A stretch of DNA of 64,000 nt, taken from Bacillota bacterium (GTDB lineage Bacteria; Bacillota; Clostridia; Saccharofermentanales; Fastidiosipilaceae). Shown in pieces: positions 47,515 to 56,168 of the stretch. A program made the position numbers and the translations under genes. Location of the stretch: the NCBI GenBank assembly GCA_023388435.1, contig JAEWGG010000016.1, forward strand, positions 1 through 64,000, read 5' to 3'. Numbering within the stretch: the stretch's first letter is position 1; every line of letters starts with the position of its first letter. The notes beneath the pieces are model-generated. The model made no database searches and was not told the DNA's origin. It saw nothing but the letters and a program-made list of their open reading frames with translations.

Positions 47515-49470
47515 ATGTTTGATCTACAACGTTTTCTTCGTGGTACAGAGGGGGAGGCCTACCGTCTTCTGGGACCTCAGCTCCATGTGGATGGCAGCTA
47601 TACGCTGCGTGTCTTTGCCCCCGAGGCCCAGCGGGTCTGGCTCTGCGGAGAACTGGCAGAGTTTTTACTGTCCTTAGAGAATGGGCCAGGGGAGGGCGGG
47701 CTGAGTTCGGCTCGCGAGGAGGCCTGCGCTTCTGGGCCCCAGAACGGAGCCCTGGCTTCTGCCGTCCCGATGGAGGCCGAGGGCCAGGGCTTCTACTGCC
47801 TGGACCTGCCTGCGGAGGCGGGCGGGCGGAGCTATCACTTCTACCGCGAGGACGAGTCGGGGGCTGAGGCCCTTCCGGATCTTTTTGGCCGACAGCAGGT
47901 TCCGGCTTCGGCTCTGGAGATGTGCCTGCCCCGGCGCGAGGATGAATACTGGGACTGGGGGGATGCGGACTACCTGGAACGGAGACCCCGCCATGATGCG
48001 GCCCGACCCATCTGCATCTACCAGCTGCATCTGGGTTCCTGGCGACGCCATGAAGACGGCCGGGCGCTGAGCTATGCGGAGCTGGCCCAGGAGCTTCCGG
48101 ACTACGTCCGCGGCTGTGGTTTTACCCACGTCCAGGTCGTCGGCCTGGCCGGGCTTACGGAGGATGACTGGCAGGATGGCTCAGGGCCGCACTTCTTCGC
48201 CCCCAGCCCCCTGTATGGCCGTCCCGCTGACTTTAAGCAGCTGGTTGACGCCCTGCACCAGGCGGGCCTGGGTCTTATTCTGGACTGGAATGTGGCCGGC
48301 CTCTGTTCACGCTTTACCACGGGGAAGTCCCTGCAGTCCAGTCACGGTTACTTGCATGAGCTCAGGGCCGGGGCGAGCTCCGCTGGGGGACGTCAGTATT
48401 ATCTGGACTTCCAGCGCGGGGACTTCTGCTCCTTCCTCTTGAGTTCGGCCCTCTTCTGGCTGCGCAGCTACCATGTGGACGGCCTGGCGCTCAGTCAGCT
48501 GGGCACCCTGCTCTACGGTCTGGACGAGTTGCAGACGGGCTATGCTTCGGCGGAGGCCGAGCTGCGGCCGGGGGCCAGGGCCTTTTTCCGCCACTGGAAC
48601 CGCAGCCTGCACAGTCTGCACCAGGATGTCTTGACGCTGGCTGCCGACGGGAAGATGGAGCGCGGACAGCTGGGTCTGACCCGTCCTGTCGAGGAGGGGG
48701 GGCTGGGCTTCAGCCGCTGTTACAACGGGTCCTGGACCCAGGACCAGCTGGACTACTTCTCCTGTGAATACAGCCAGCGTCCCTACCGCCACCATAAGTT
48801 GACGGACAGTATGCTGGACGCCTTTGACATACGCGGACTGCTGGCTCTGGACCGCAGCTGCTTCGACCACGGCCAGGCCTCCCTGCTGGCCCAGATGCCT
48901 GGCGACTACTGGCGGAGCTTCGCCAGCCTCCGCTGCCTCCTGGCCCACCAGCTGGCCCACCCAGGAGCCAAGCTGCTCTTCATGGGGCAGGAGCTGGGAC
49001 AGGTTGGGATCTGGCGCTTCCGTGAGGCCCTGGACTGGCGTCTCCTCAAGTATGACATGCACCAGCGCTTTCACAGCTACCTGGCCCGGATTCAGAGGCT
49101 CTATCAGGAGAACCCCGTGCTCTGGAAGGCGGACGAGGACTGGAGCGGATTCCGCTGGCTGGAGGCTGACGATCTCGAGCGCTGTGTTTTCTCCTACATG
49201 CGCATGGCTGAGGGCTGCCGCCCCCTGCTGGTCATCCTGAACATGCTGCCCACACCGATTGACCATTTCCGCCTCGCCGTCCCCGACCCTGGTCGCTACG
49301 AGATCATACTTGACTCCGACGCGGCGGACTTCGGCGGCAGCGACTACGATACCGGGGCCTACTCCCGAGCCCTGTACGCCGAACCTGTGGCCATGAGCGG
49401 CCTGCCCTACAGCATCCGCTTCAACCTGCCCCCGCTGGCGGCCCTCTGGCTGCGCCGTCAGGAGGACTGA
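47515..49470 (+). CDS. GlgB-like protein lacking all GH13 catalytic residues (putative pseudoenzyme)
   Basis: A 651-residue homologue of the 1,4-alpha-glucan branching enzyme. It keeps the N-terminal CBM48-like strand (YTLRVFAPEAQRVWLCGELAEF), the GSWRRHEDG start of the barrel, ADFKQLVDALHQAGLGLILDW, LLFMGQELGQ, ALDWRLLKYDMHQRFHSYL and the C-terminal PPLAALWLRR. The active site is gone: DWVPAHF is replaced by DWNVAGL (257-263); DGLRVDAV by DGLALSQL (322-329), so the nucleophile Asp is Ser327 and Arg is Ala325; the acid/base Glu is Ala377 in LTLAADGK; SHDE is DRSC (446-449), so the third Asp is Ser448. The frame is intact and codon use normal. AGGGTGG precedes ATG 47515. Probably structural, regulatory or glucan-binding. 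Confidence 0.88.
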   Translation: MFDLQRFLRGTEGEAYRLLGPQLHVDGSYTLRVFAPEAQRVWLCGELAEFLLSLENGPGEGGLSSAREEACASGPQNGALASAVPMEAEGQGFYCLDLPAEAGGRSYHFYREDESGAEALPDLFGRQQVPASALEMCLPRREDEYWDWGDADYLERRPRHDAARPICIYQLHLGSWRRHEDGRALSYAELAQELPDYVRGCGFTHVQVVGLAGLTEDDWQDGSGPHFFAPSPLYGRPADFKQLVDALHQAGLGLILDWNVAGLCSRFTTGKSLQSSHGYLHELRAGASSAGGRQYYLDFQRGDFCSFLLSSALFWLRSYHVDGLALSQLGTLLYGLDELQTGYASAEAELRPGARAFFRHWNRSLHSLHQDVLTLAADGKMERGQLGLTRPVEEGGLGFSRCYNGSWTQDQLDYFSCEYSQRPYRHHKLTDSMLDAFDIRGLLALDRSCFDHGQASLLAQMPGDYWRSFASLRCLLAHQLAHPGAKLLFMGQELGQVGIWRFREALDWRLLKYDMHQRFHSYLARIQRLYQENPVLWKADEDWSGFRWLEADDLERCVFSYMRMAEGCRPLLVILNMLPTPIDHFRLAVPDPGRYEIILDSDAADFGGSDYDTGAYSRALYAEPVAMSGLPYSIRFNLPPLAALWLRRQED

Positions 49471-49541
49471 GTTTGCAAGACGCCAGGCTTTGTGTAAAAC
49501 ATGCAAGAATTGGGGGATTTTTTCACGCATTCGCTCAGCAA

Positions 49542-49570
49542 CTGAACAAAAAACTGGGCGAAGATATGCT
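49542..49570 (+). promoter_or_regulatory. Candidate internal promoter before glgC
   Basis: CTGAAC (49542-49547) and TATGCT (49565-49570) are separated by 17 bases in the 156-base gap after the GlgB-like gene. This would let glgC-glgD-glgA be expressed apart from the first gene. Confidence 0.45.
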
Positions 49571-49577
49571 AAAATGA

Positions 49578-49592
49578 GAGAAAACGCTTGTA
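49578..49592 (+). promoter_or_regulatory. cre-like (CcpA) site near the glgC promoter
   Basis: GAGAAAACGCTTGTA matches 11 of 15 positions of the catabolite-responsive element WTGAAARCGYTTTCW, just downstream of the candidate -10. Carbon control of glycogen synthesis would make sense, but the match is imperfect. A small inverted repeat ATTCTT-N6-AAGAAT (49597-49614) follows, next to the ribosome binding site. Confidence 0.35.
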
Positions 49593-49626
49593 GGCGATTC
49601 TTTCGCTGAAGAATGGAGGGATCAGC

Positions 49627-50889
49627 TTGAAAAAAGAAATGATCGCTATGATTCTGGCTGGGGGCCAGGGCTCCCGACTGGGGGCTCTGACCTACCAGGT
49701 TGCCAAGCCGGCCGTACCCTTCGGCAGCCGCTATCGGATCATTGATTTCCCGCTGAGTAACTGTACGAATTCCGGCATTGACACCGTGGGTGTCCTGACC
49801 CAGTACCAGCCGCTGGCCCTGAATACATATGTGGGCAACGGCCATCCCTGGGACCTGGACCGCAATAATGGCGGAGCCTTCATCCTCCCGCCTTACCAGC
49901 ACGCCTCGGGCAGCGACTGGTACAAGAATACGGCCAATGCCATCTACCAGAACATATCGTTCATCGATAACTTCGATCCGAAGTATGTGCTGATCCTCTC
50001 CGGTGACCACATCTATAAGATGGACTACGCCAAGATGCTGCAGGAGCACATTCAGGCAGGGGCCGACGCGACCATCGCCGTTTACGAGGTGCCCTGGGAT
50101 GAGGCCCCGCGCTTCGGCATCATGAACTGTGATGAGGAGGGGCGCATCGTCGAGTTTGAGGAGAAACCTGCGGAACCCAAGAGCAATCTGGCGTCTATGG
50201 GTATCTATATTTTCTCCTGGTCCGTGCTCAAACCGGCCCTGATTTCCGACGAGGTTGACGAGGCCTCAGCCCATGATTTCGGCAAGAATATCATCCCGAA
50301 GCTGCTGCGCGAGGGGAAGAAGCTGATGTCCTATACATTCTCGGGCTATTGGAAGGACGTCGGTACCATCAGCTCCCTCTGGGAGGCGAACATGGATCTC
50401 CTGGACAGCCCGGAGACCCTGAATTTCCGCGATGCCAGCTGGCGTATTTACAGCCGTAACCCAGTCAAGCCCGCCCACTTCATCTCGGACCAGGCCACAG
50501 TCAAGCACTCCGCCCTGACGGACGGCTGTGTGATCAAGGGCGAGCTGAAGCACTGCGTCTGCTCACACAGCGTCACAGTCGATGAGGGCGCGGTGGTCAA
50601 GGACAGCGTCCTGATGCCTGGCGTGCATATCCGAGCCGGAGCCCGTGTGGAGCGGGCGATCATCGGCATGGACGCCATCATTGGCAAGGATGTGGTGATT
50701 GGTCAGGGTGATCCGAAGAGCTCACCTTACTACAACAACAAGATCTGCTCCAACAACATCACCCTCATTGATGGCGGTGTCGAGATCAAGGAGGGGGCCG
50801 TGATCCCCCCCAACTGCATGGTCACCCATCTGGAGGACGGCCAGGATGACGACACCCTGGTCAGCTACGGCAAGCAGATGCCACTCTAA
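49627..50889 (+). CDS. glgC: Glucose-1-phosphate adenylyltransferase GlgC
   Basis: A 420-residue enzyme making ADP-glucose, the committed step of glycogen synthesis. TTG 49627 is chosen for GGAGGGA (49614-49620). The catalytic signature AMILAGGQGSRLGALTYQVAKPAVPFG is complete (read in parts), as are YRIIDFPLSNCTNSGI, the Asp-containing LSGDHIYKMDY, and FEEKPAEPKSNLASMGIYIF. The C-terminal left-handed beta-helix carries the hexapeptide repeats. It is followed by glgD, as in B. subtilis glgBCDAP. Confidence 0.96.
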   Translation: MKKEMIAMILAGGQGSRLGALTYQVAKPAVPFGSRYRIIDFPLSNCTNSGIDTVGVLTQYQPLALNTYVGNGHPWDLDRNNGGAFILPPYQHASGSDWYKNTANAIYQNISFIDNFDPKYVLILSGDHIYKMDYAKMLQEHIQAGADATIAVYEVPWDEAPRFGIMNCDEEGRIVEFEEKPAEPKSNLASMGIYIFSWSVLKPALISDEVDEASAHDFGKNIIPKLLREGKKLMSYTFSGYWKDVGTISSLWEANMDLLDSPETLNFRDASWRIYSRNPVKPAHFISDQATVKHSALTDGCVIKGELKHCVCSHSVTVDEGAVVKDSVLMPGVHIRAGARVERAIIGMDAIIGKDVVIGQGDPKSSPYYNNKICSNNITLIDGGVEIKEGAVIPPNCMVTHLEDGQDDDTLVSYGKQMPL

Positions 50890-50905
50890 GGGGAGGAGAC
50901 ACAAG

Positions 50906-52015
50906 ATGATTAAAGATGTATGCGGCCTGATTGTCGCTGACGACTTCCATGTGCAGATGGGCGAACTGGCCCGCCCCCGCGCTCTGGCGGCCATCCCCTT
51001 TGCGGGGCGCTACCGCCTGATTGACTTCAGTATTTCCAATATGGTCAATTCCGGTATCCGCCGTATCGCGGTCTCGACCTTTTACAAGTACCAGTCCCTG
51101 ATGGACCACATCGGGACGGGCTCGGCCTGGGACCTGGACCGTAAGAATGGCGGTCTCTTTCTCCTCCCACCCTACGTCAATGCGGAGTCGCTGAGCGGCG
51201 GCAAGGGGGAGGACCTCTCGGGGGTCATCGCCTTTTTCCGCGAACTCAAGGAGCGCTATGTCATCGTCAGCGGCAGCAATTTCGTCCAGAACTGCACCTA
51301 TGACGAGCTCCTGAACTTCCACATCCAGCGCAAGGCGGACATCACCATACTCTACAACCGCGACGGTGACCGTCCGGGCGAGAATAAGCTGATTCTGGAT
51401 ATGAACCGCCTGGGCAAGGTGAAGACGGTCTACGAAAATCCCCTGCGCCCCATTTCAAACCGCCAGACCCTGGATCTGATGGTCATGGAGCGGGAGTTGC
51501 TGGTTAATATTCTGGCTGACGCGGTGGCCAAGGGAGAGCAGAACATCAATTTCAACTACTTCCCCAAACTCTGCGGGCACCTTAATCTCTACGCCATGGA
51601 GTACAAGCAGAGCGTGCTGCGCATCAATACCGTACAGGAATACTTCTCCGCAACCATGCAGCTGTTGGAGGAGAAGACACGGCGCGAGATACTGGCCTCA
51701 GACTGGCCGATTTTTACCAAGATTAAGGATGAGGCCCCGACCTACTACAGCGACGCCAGCATCGTCAGTAACAGCATGATCTCAGATGGCTGCCTGATCC
51801 AGGGCTCACTGGACAACTGCATGGTCTTCCGCGGTGTCACCGTGGGTCCCCAGTCCAAGCTGCGCAACTGCATTGTCTTCCAGGACACACATATCTCGGA
51901 GGCCTGCGACCTCGAAAACGTCATCATCGATAAGGATTGCATCATCCGTCCCGGCATCAAGCTGATCGGTCAGGAAGCCTATCCCGTACTCATCGGGAAG
52001 GGGGCGGTGGTGTGA
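50906..52015 (+). CDS. glgD: GlgC-paralogue regulatory subunit GlgD
   Basis: A 369-residue GlgC paralogue. It keeps the fold (IPFAGRYRLIDFSISNMVNSGI, DLDRKNGGLFLLPP) but lacks the nucleotide-binding GGxGxRL signature, having VADDFHVQMGELARPRALAA instead, and the catalytic Asp region SGDHIY is SGSNFV. In Bacillota GlgD forms a hetero-oligomer with GlgC and raises its activity while being poorly active itself. ATG 50906 follows GGGGAGGAG (50890-50898). It overlaps glgA by four bases. Confidence 0.95.
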   Translation: MIKDVCGLIVADDFHVQMGELARPRALAAIPFAGRYRLIDFSISNMVNSGIRRIAVSTFYKYQSLMDHIGTGSAWDLDRKNGGLFLLPPYVNAESLSGGKGEDLSGVIAFFRELKERYVIVSGSNFVQNCTYDELLNFHIQRKADITILYNRDGDRPGENKLILDMNRLGKVKTVYENPLRPISNRQTLDLMVMERELLVNILADAVAKGEQNINFNYFPKLCGHLNLYAMEYKQSVLRINTVQEYFSATMQLLEEKTRREILASDWPIFTKIKDEAPTYYSDASIVSNSMISDGCLIQGSLDNCMVFRGVTVGPQSKLRNCIVFQDTHISEACDLENVIIDKDCIIRPGIKLIGQEAYPVLIGKGAVV

Positions 52016-53481
52016 GCCAGACAGGGGCGAAATTGAAGGTGCTCATGGCCTCCTCGGAGGTCGCTCCCTTTGCAAAAGTTGGCGGCCTGGCCGATGTTGT
52101 CGGCGTCTTGCCGAAGGCCCTTCAGGACACGGGCGAGCTTGACTGCCGCGTCATTATGCCGCTCTATAAGCAGATTAAAGACCGCTATCGGGATGCACTC
52201 GAGTTTCTGCGCTGGTCCATGCAGCGCATGGGCTGGAGACAGGCCTACACGGGCCTCTTCCGCCTCTGGAAGGACGGCGTCTGCTTCTATTTCATCGACA
52301 ATGAATTTTACTTTTACCACGACCAGATTTACCTGGATTACAGCTTCGACATCGAGCGCTACGTCTTCTTCCAGCGGGCGGTCTTGGACTGCCTGGGCGG
52401 ACCTATGGACTTCTGGCCGGACGTCTTGCACTGCCACGACTGGCAGACGGGTCTAATCCCCTGCCTTCTGGACGCCCACTACCGTCCGGCGGGCTATTTC
52501 CGAGAGCTGAAGACGGTCTACACCATCCATAATCTGAAGTACCAGGGCATTCACGGCCAGGAATGGATTCAGGACCTCTGTGACCTGAGTCCGGCGTATA
52601 TGACAGATTTCGGCCTCCTGAAGGACGGGGCCCCCAACTTCATGAAGGCGGGTATCGTCTATTCCGACGCGGTGACGACGGTTTCGCCGACCTACGCGGA
52701 GGAGATTCTCAGCCCCTACTATGGGGAGGGCCTGGATGGCCTGCTCCGCGGCTACGCCTACAAGCTGCGCGGCATACTGAATGGCATCGATTTAGAGGAG
52801 TATAATCCCCAGACAGACCCCTACCTCGGCGGCCACAATTATGGACTGGAAAACTGGCGGGAGGCGAAGGCCGCCCTCAAGCGTGAGCTGCATGATGAGC
52901 TGGGCTTCAGCTGTCCGACGGACTGGCCCCTGGCGGTGATGATCAGCCGCCTGGTGGACCAGAAAGGTCTGGACCTTCTGCTCCATGTCCTGGACGAGCT
53001 GCTGGACTACAATGTTCAGATCGCTGTTCTGGGAACGGGGGACCCGCGCTATGAGGAGGCCCTGCGGGCGGTGGCGGCCCGCCGCCCGGACCGCTTCGCG
53101 GCCTGCATCACCTTCAACAATGCCCTGGCCCACCGCTTCTACGCGGCCTCGGATCTCTTCTTGATGCCCTCGCTCTTTGAACCCTGCGGCCTCTCCCAGT
53201 TGATTGCCATGCGCTATGGCTCCCTGCCCATCGTCCGTGAGACGGGCGGCTTGCGGGATACGGTCCAGGCCTATAATCAGCACACAGCCCAGGGGAACGG
53301 CTTTTCGTTCCGAAACATCAACGCCCATGAATTCCTCTTTGTGAGCCAGTACGCCATAGACTGTTACTGGCGGGCCAAGGAGCACTGGCCCCTGTTGGTG
53401 GAACACGCGATGACGGGGGACTACAGCTGGACGCGGGCGGCGGGGGACTACCTGGATCTCTACCGCCAGATCTGCGGCTAG
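52012..53481 (+). CDS. glgA: Glycogen synthase GlgA
   Basis: A 489-residue GT5 ADP-glucose-dependent glucan synthase. After a short leader (SQTGAKL) comes KVLMASSEVAPFAKVGGLAD with the KxGGL motif, then DVLHCHDWQTGLIPCLL, YTIHNLKYQGIHG, AGIVYSDAVTTVSPTYAEEI, ISRLVDQKGLDLLLHVL, and the donor-site SLFEPCGLSQLIAMRYGSLPIVRETGGLRDTV (read in parts) with the catalytic Glu. GTG 52012 overlaps the glgD stop (GTGA). End of the core biosynthetic set. Confidence 0.96.
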   Translation: MSQTGAKLKVLMASSEVAPFAKVGGLADVVGVLPKALQDTGELDCRVIMPLYKQIKDRYRDALEFLRWSMQRMGWRQAYTGLFRLWKDGVCFYFIDNEFYFYHDQIYLDYSFDIERYVFFQRAVLDCLGGPMDFWPDVLHCHDWQTGLIPCLLDAHYRPAGYFRELKTVYTIHNLKYQGIHGQEWIQDLCDLSPAYMTDFGLLKDGAPNFMKAGIVYSDAVTTVSPTYAEEILSPYYGEGLDGLLRGYAYKLRGILNGIDLEEYNPQTDPYLGGHNYGLENWREAKAALKRELHDELGFSCPTDWPLAVMISRLVDQKGLDLLLHVLDELLDYNVQIAVLGTGDPRYEEALRAVAARRPDRFAACITFNNALAHRFYAASDLFLMPSLFEPCGLSQLIAMRYGSLPIVRETGGLRDTVQAYNQHTAQGNGFSFRNINAHEFLFVSQYAIDCYWRAKEHWPLLVEHAMTGDYSWTRAAGDYLDLYRQICG

Positions 53482-53557
53482 CGCTTCTCTGACTGACTCT
53501 GACGGGGGGCAGGAGGCCCGGCCAGACTCACTGCCAGGGGGACTCCGACAGGGCCTG

Positions 53558-53566
53558 TGCTATAAT
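53558..53566 (+). promoter_or_regulatory. Extended -10 promoter
   Basis: TGCTATAAT is a perfect extended -10 element (53558-53566) with no good -35. Transcription would start near 53573, leaving a leader of about 95 bases with a possible GGAGCTC/GGGCTCC hairpin before the small ORF at 53668. Confidence 0.55.
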
Positions 53567-53667
53567 CAGTAGGATATTGCGTCCCCCGTTCCCGGGGTGG
53601 AGCTCTGGATTTAGGGGGCTCCAAGCAGGCCCAGGGACGGTCGTGGACAGGAGAGGAGTAGCGATTC

Positions 53668-53880
53668 ATGAAGGATAATTCACAGAACCTGACCGCTGAG
53701 CTCGGCGAGAAGCAGTGCTGTCCTGAGGCCCTGAAGGAGGCCCAGCGCCTGGAGCAGGCGCAGAAGGAGTCCGTCCCTGAGACCGGCAAGGGCCAGCAGC
53801 CTGAGGGCGTGCCCGCCGTGACGGAAGAAGACCACAAGAAGAATCCCTCTGACGTGGCCTACGGCGTGCGTAAGGACTGA
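53668..53880 (+). CDS. Small acidic hydrophilic protein (70 residues)
   Basis: 70 residues, rich in Glu, Gln, Lys, Pro and Ala with two adjacent cysteines (KQCCPEAL, residues 15-22) and no hydrophobic segment. A double ribosome binding site (AGGAGAGGAG) and its own promoter support it as real; codon use matches the neighbours. I recognise no family. It sits between glgA and a GH13 gene and is closed by a strong terminator, so it is an independent short transcript of unknown function. Confidence 0.65.
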   Translation: MKDNSQNLTAELGEKQCCPEALKEAQRLEQAQKESVPETGKGQQPEGVPAVTEEDHKKNPSDVAYGVRKD

Positions 53881-53973
53881 GTTCCTCTCCGCCGTAGCCC
53901 CCCTGTGCGAAGCCCCAGGCCAGTCGTTGCGAACTGAGCCCTTTACGGGGCCTCGCCGAGTATAGGATGAGCG

Positions 53974-54021
53974 GTCCCGACCCTCTCCCGACAGCTTAGG
54001 GAAGGGGGCGGGACTTTTTTC
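53974..54021 (+). terminator. Terminator between the small ORF and the GH13 gene
   Basis: GTCCCG (53974-53979) pairs with CGGGAC (54009-54014), with CCCTCTCCC/GGGAAGGGGG inside, followed by six T. The GH13 gene starts only 20 bases later. Confidence 0.88.
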
Positions 54022-54040
54022 TTCCCGATTAAAGAAAGCC

Positions 54041-56068
54041 ATGCCCATGCACTGTATACATCACAGCCGTAATAGCAAGTACCGACACCCCTTTGGGGCC
54101 CGTCCAGCTGGCTCCAGACTGAGTCTCTGCCTGGAGATTCAGGAAGCGGAGCAGGACATTGACTTCGTACTTTTGCACTACGCTTACGGCCTGGAACGCT
54201 TTGATGAGGGCTGCCTCATGCTCCGGCCCAGCTCCTATGCGCAGCAGGGCCGTTTTCGCCAGTCTCTGACGGAGGCGGGCCTGGCCCAGCCTGGTGTCTA
54301 TGGGGCCAATCTGGCCCTGCCTGGTGATGCGGGCCTCTTTTTTTACTGGTTTGAGATTCGTTTCTGTGACCGCAGCCGCCTCTACGTCCACGCCTATGCC
54401 CACAGCTGGGATGGGGCGGCGGTCTCAGACCAGGCCCCGCGGGTGCACAGTGGGGGCATCGAGGGACCAGAACCCTTCCAGGTCACGCTCTACTGCCGGG
54501 ACTTCCGTGTTCCAGCCTGGTTTGCGGGACGCCTGATGTATCAGATTTTCCCTGATCGCTTTGCCCGGTCACGAGACTTTCATCCGGAGGACCTGCACCG
54601 GGTCCCGCACCGGGAAGCGGAGCGTATCTTCCACGAGTCCTGGGCCGAAGATGTGGATATTGAGGGCCGTCCGGAGACGGGCTACCTGGCCTGTGACTTC
54701 TACGGGGGAAGCCTGCGGGGCATTGAGGAGCATCTGGATCACCTGGAAAAGCTGGGGGTGCATGTCCTCTATTTGAATCCGATTTTTGAGGCCCGGAGCA
54801 ATCACCGCTATGACACGGCGGACTACATGCGCATCGATCCCCTCCTGGGGACGGAGGAGGATTTTTGCCGTCTGGTAAAGGCGGCGGAGGAGCGGGGCAT
54901 CTCGCTGGTTCTGGACGGGGTGTTCAGCCATACGGGGGCGGACTCTGTTTATTTCAATAAGTACGGCAATTATCCGGGCCGGGGCGCCTACCAGGCGGCG
55001 GTGGAGAAGAGCGCTTCGGACTATTATGGCTGGTACCGCATCTATGGGGCCAAGGAGAATTACCGCTACGACTGCTGGTGGGGCTTTGAAGAGCTGCCCG
55101 CGGTGAATGAGAACGACCTCGCCTTCCGGGACTACATCCTGGGGGAACAGGGGGTGATTCGCTACTGGCTGCGCAGGGGGGCAAGGGGCTTTCGCCTGGA
55201 TGTCTCCGATGAGTTGCCAGACAATTTCCTGCGCAGTCTGCGACGCTCGGTCAAGTACCAGGACCGCGATGCGGTGATCATGGGTGAGGTCTGGGAGGAT
55301 GCGTCGAAGAAGCTGAGTTATGGCCAGTTCCGGGACTTCCTCTTCGGTCGCAGCCATGACTGTGTGATGGGCTACCCCTTCCGCCAGGCCCTGCTGGACT
55401 TCTTCCGTGAGGAGCAGTCAGCGGAGCAGCTCTGTGAGCGTCTGGAGGCGATCCGGGAGCAGTACCCTCCGATGGCCTACGCTGCGGACATGCACCTGCT
55501 CTCGAGCCATGACGTACCGCGCTTTATTACGGCGGTGGCGGGCGATCCGATGCCGGAGACCCGTGAGGCCCAGGGCCGCCTGCGCCTGACGCCGGAGCAG
55601 CGCCGCCTGGGCCGTCGCCGCCAGGGCCTGGCCTACGCTCTGACCCTGCTTTTCCCCGGCAGTCCGGCGATCTACTATGGGGATGAGCGCTTGGTGGAGG
55701 GCTATCGCGACCCCTTTAATCGGCGGACCTTCCCCTGGGAGGCCCTACCCTGGTCGGATCAGGCTAAGGGGATAGAGGAGGAGCTGGCCGCCCTGTCTCA
55801 GCTCCGCTCGAGCCGCAGGGTGCTGGAGCTGGGACAGATCCAGTGGCTGGCCGCCCAGGGGCGCTGTCTGGCCTTCCGCCGCCACTTCGTCCGGGGCCGT
55901 GACCTCCTGGGGCGGCCCGTGGAGGCGACGGAGCGGGATGACGAGGTTCTGGTCCTGCTCAATAGCGGCTCCGAGACCTGGGTCTATGGAGACAGGCAGG
56001 TGGCAGCCTATACGGTGGAGGCCTGGTCCGGTTCAGAATGCCTGCTTCGCCAGAACTATGGAGATTAG
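54041..56068 (+). CDS. GH13 alpha-glycosidase (neopullulanase/cyclomaltodextrinase-like)
   Basis: 675 residues. An N-terminal beta domain (about 1-140) precedes the barrel, with LMYQIFPDRFARS, CDFYGGSLRGIEEHLDHLEKLGV, HRYDTADYMRIDPLLGT and DGVFSHTG. The catalytic residues are all present: Asp387 in GFRLDVSDEL, Glu416 in MGEVWED, and His490/Asp491 in SSHDVPRF, in contrast to the GlgB-like protein. It has no signal peptide, so it probably degrades internal or imported maltodextrin. The ribosome binding site is weak (AAAGAAAG) and a terminator ends 20 bases upstream, so expression may depend on read-through. GH13_20 is the likeliest subfamily. Confidence 0.9.
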   Translation: MPMHCIHHSRNSKYRHPFGARPAGSRLSLCLEIQEAEQDIDFVLLHYAYGLERFDEGCLMLRPSSYAQQGRFRQSLTEAGLAQPGVYGANLALPGDAGLFFYWFEIRFCDRSRLYVHAYAHSWDGAAVSDQAPRVHSGGIEGPEPFQVTLYCRDFRVPAWFAGRLMYQIFPDRFARSRDFHPEDLHRVPHREAERIFHESWAEDVDIEGRPETGYLACDFYGGSLRGIEEHLDHLEKLGVHVLYLNPIFEARSNHRYDTADYMRIDPLLGTEEDFCRLVKAAEERGISLVLDGVFSHTGADSVYFNKYGNYPGRGAYQAAVEKSASDYYGWYRIYGAKENYRYDCWWGFEELPAVNENDLAFRDYILGEQGVIRYWLRRGARGFRLDVSDELPDNFLRSLRRSVKYQDRDAVIMGEVWEDASKKLSYGQFRDFLFGRSHDCVMGYPFRQALLDFFREEQSAEQLCERLEAIREQYPPMAYAADMHLLSSHDVPRFITAVAGDPMPETREAQGRLRLTPEQRRLGRRRQGLAYALTLLFPGSPAIYYGDERLVEGYRDPFNRRTFPWEALPWSDQAKGIEEELAALSQLRSSRRVLELGQIQWLAAQGRCLAFRRHFVRGRDLLGRPVEATERDDEVLVLLNSGSETWVYGDRQVAAYTVEAWSGSECLLRQNYGD

Positions 56069-56137
56069 GGGGGGAGGCACAAGATCTGGTGCTTAAACCT
56101 TTCAAAAACACAACATTAAGTAATTTTTCTGTAATAA

Positions 56138-56168
56138 AGAGGCGGCCAGTGGCCGTCTCTTGTATATT
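56138..56168 (+). terminator. Probable terminator after the GH13 gene
   Basis: AGAGGCGGCC (56138-56147) pairs with GGCCGTCTCT (56151-56160), loop AGT, followed by TGTATATTT. The 56169-56331 stretch between it and the NrdR boxes holds no gene I can support. Confidence 0.65.

Noticed and set aside
56108..56123. Third NrdR-box-like sequence sharing ACACAACAT
   Set aside because: Only about 12 of 16 positions fit and it lies more than 200 bases upstream of the real pair, next to a terminator; treated as probable chance.
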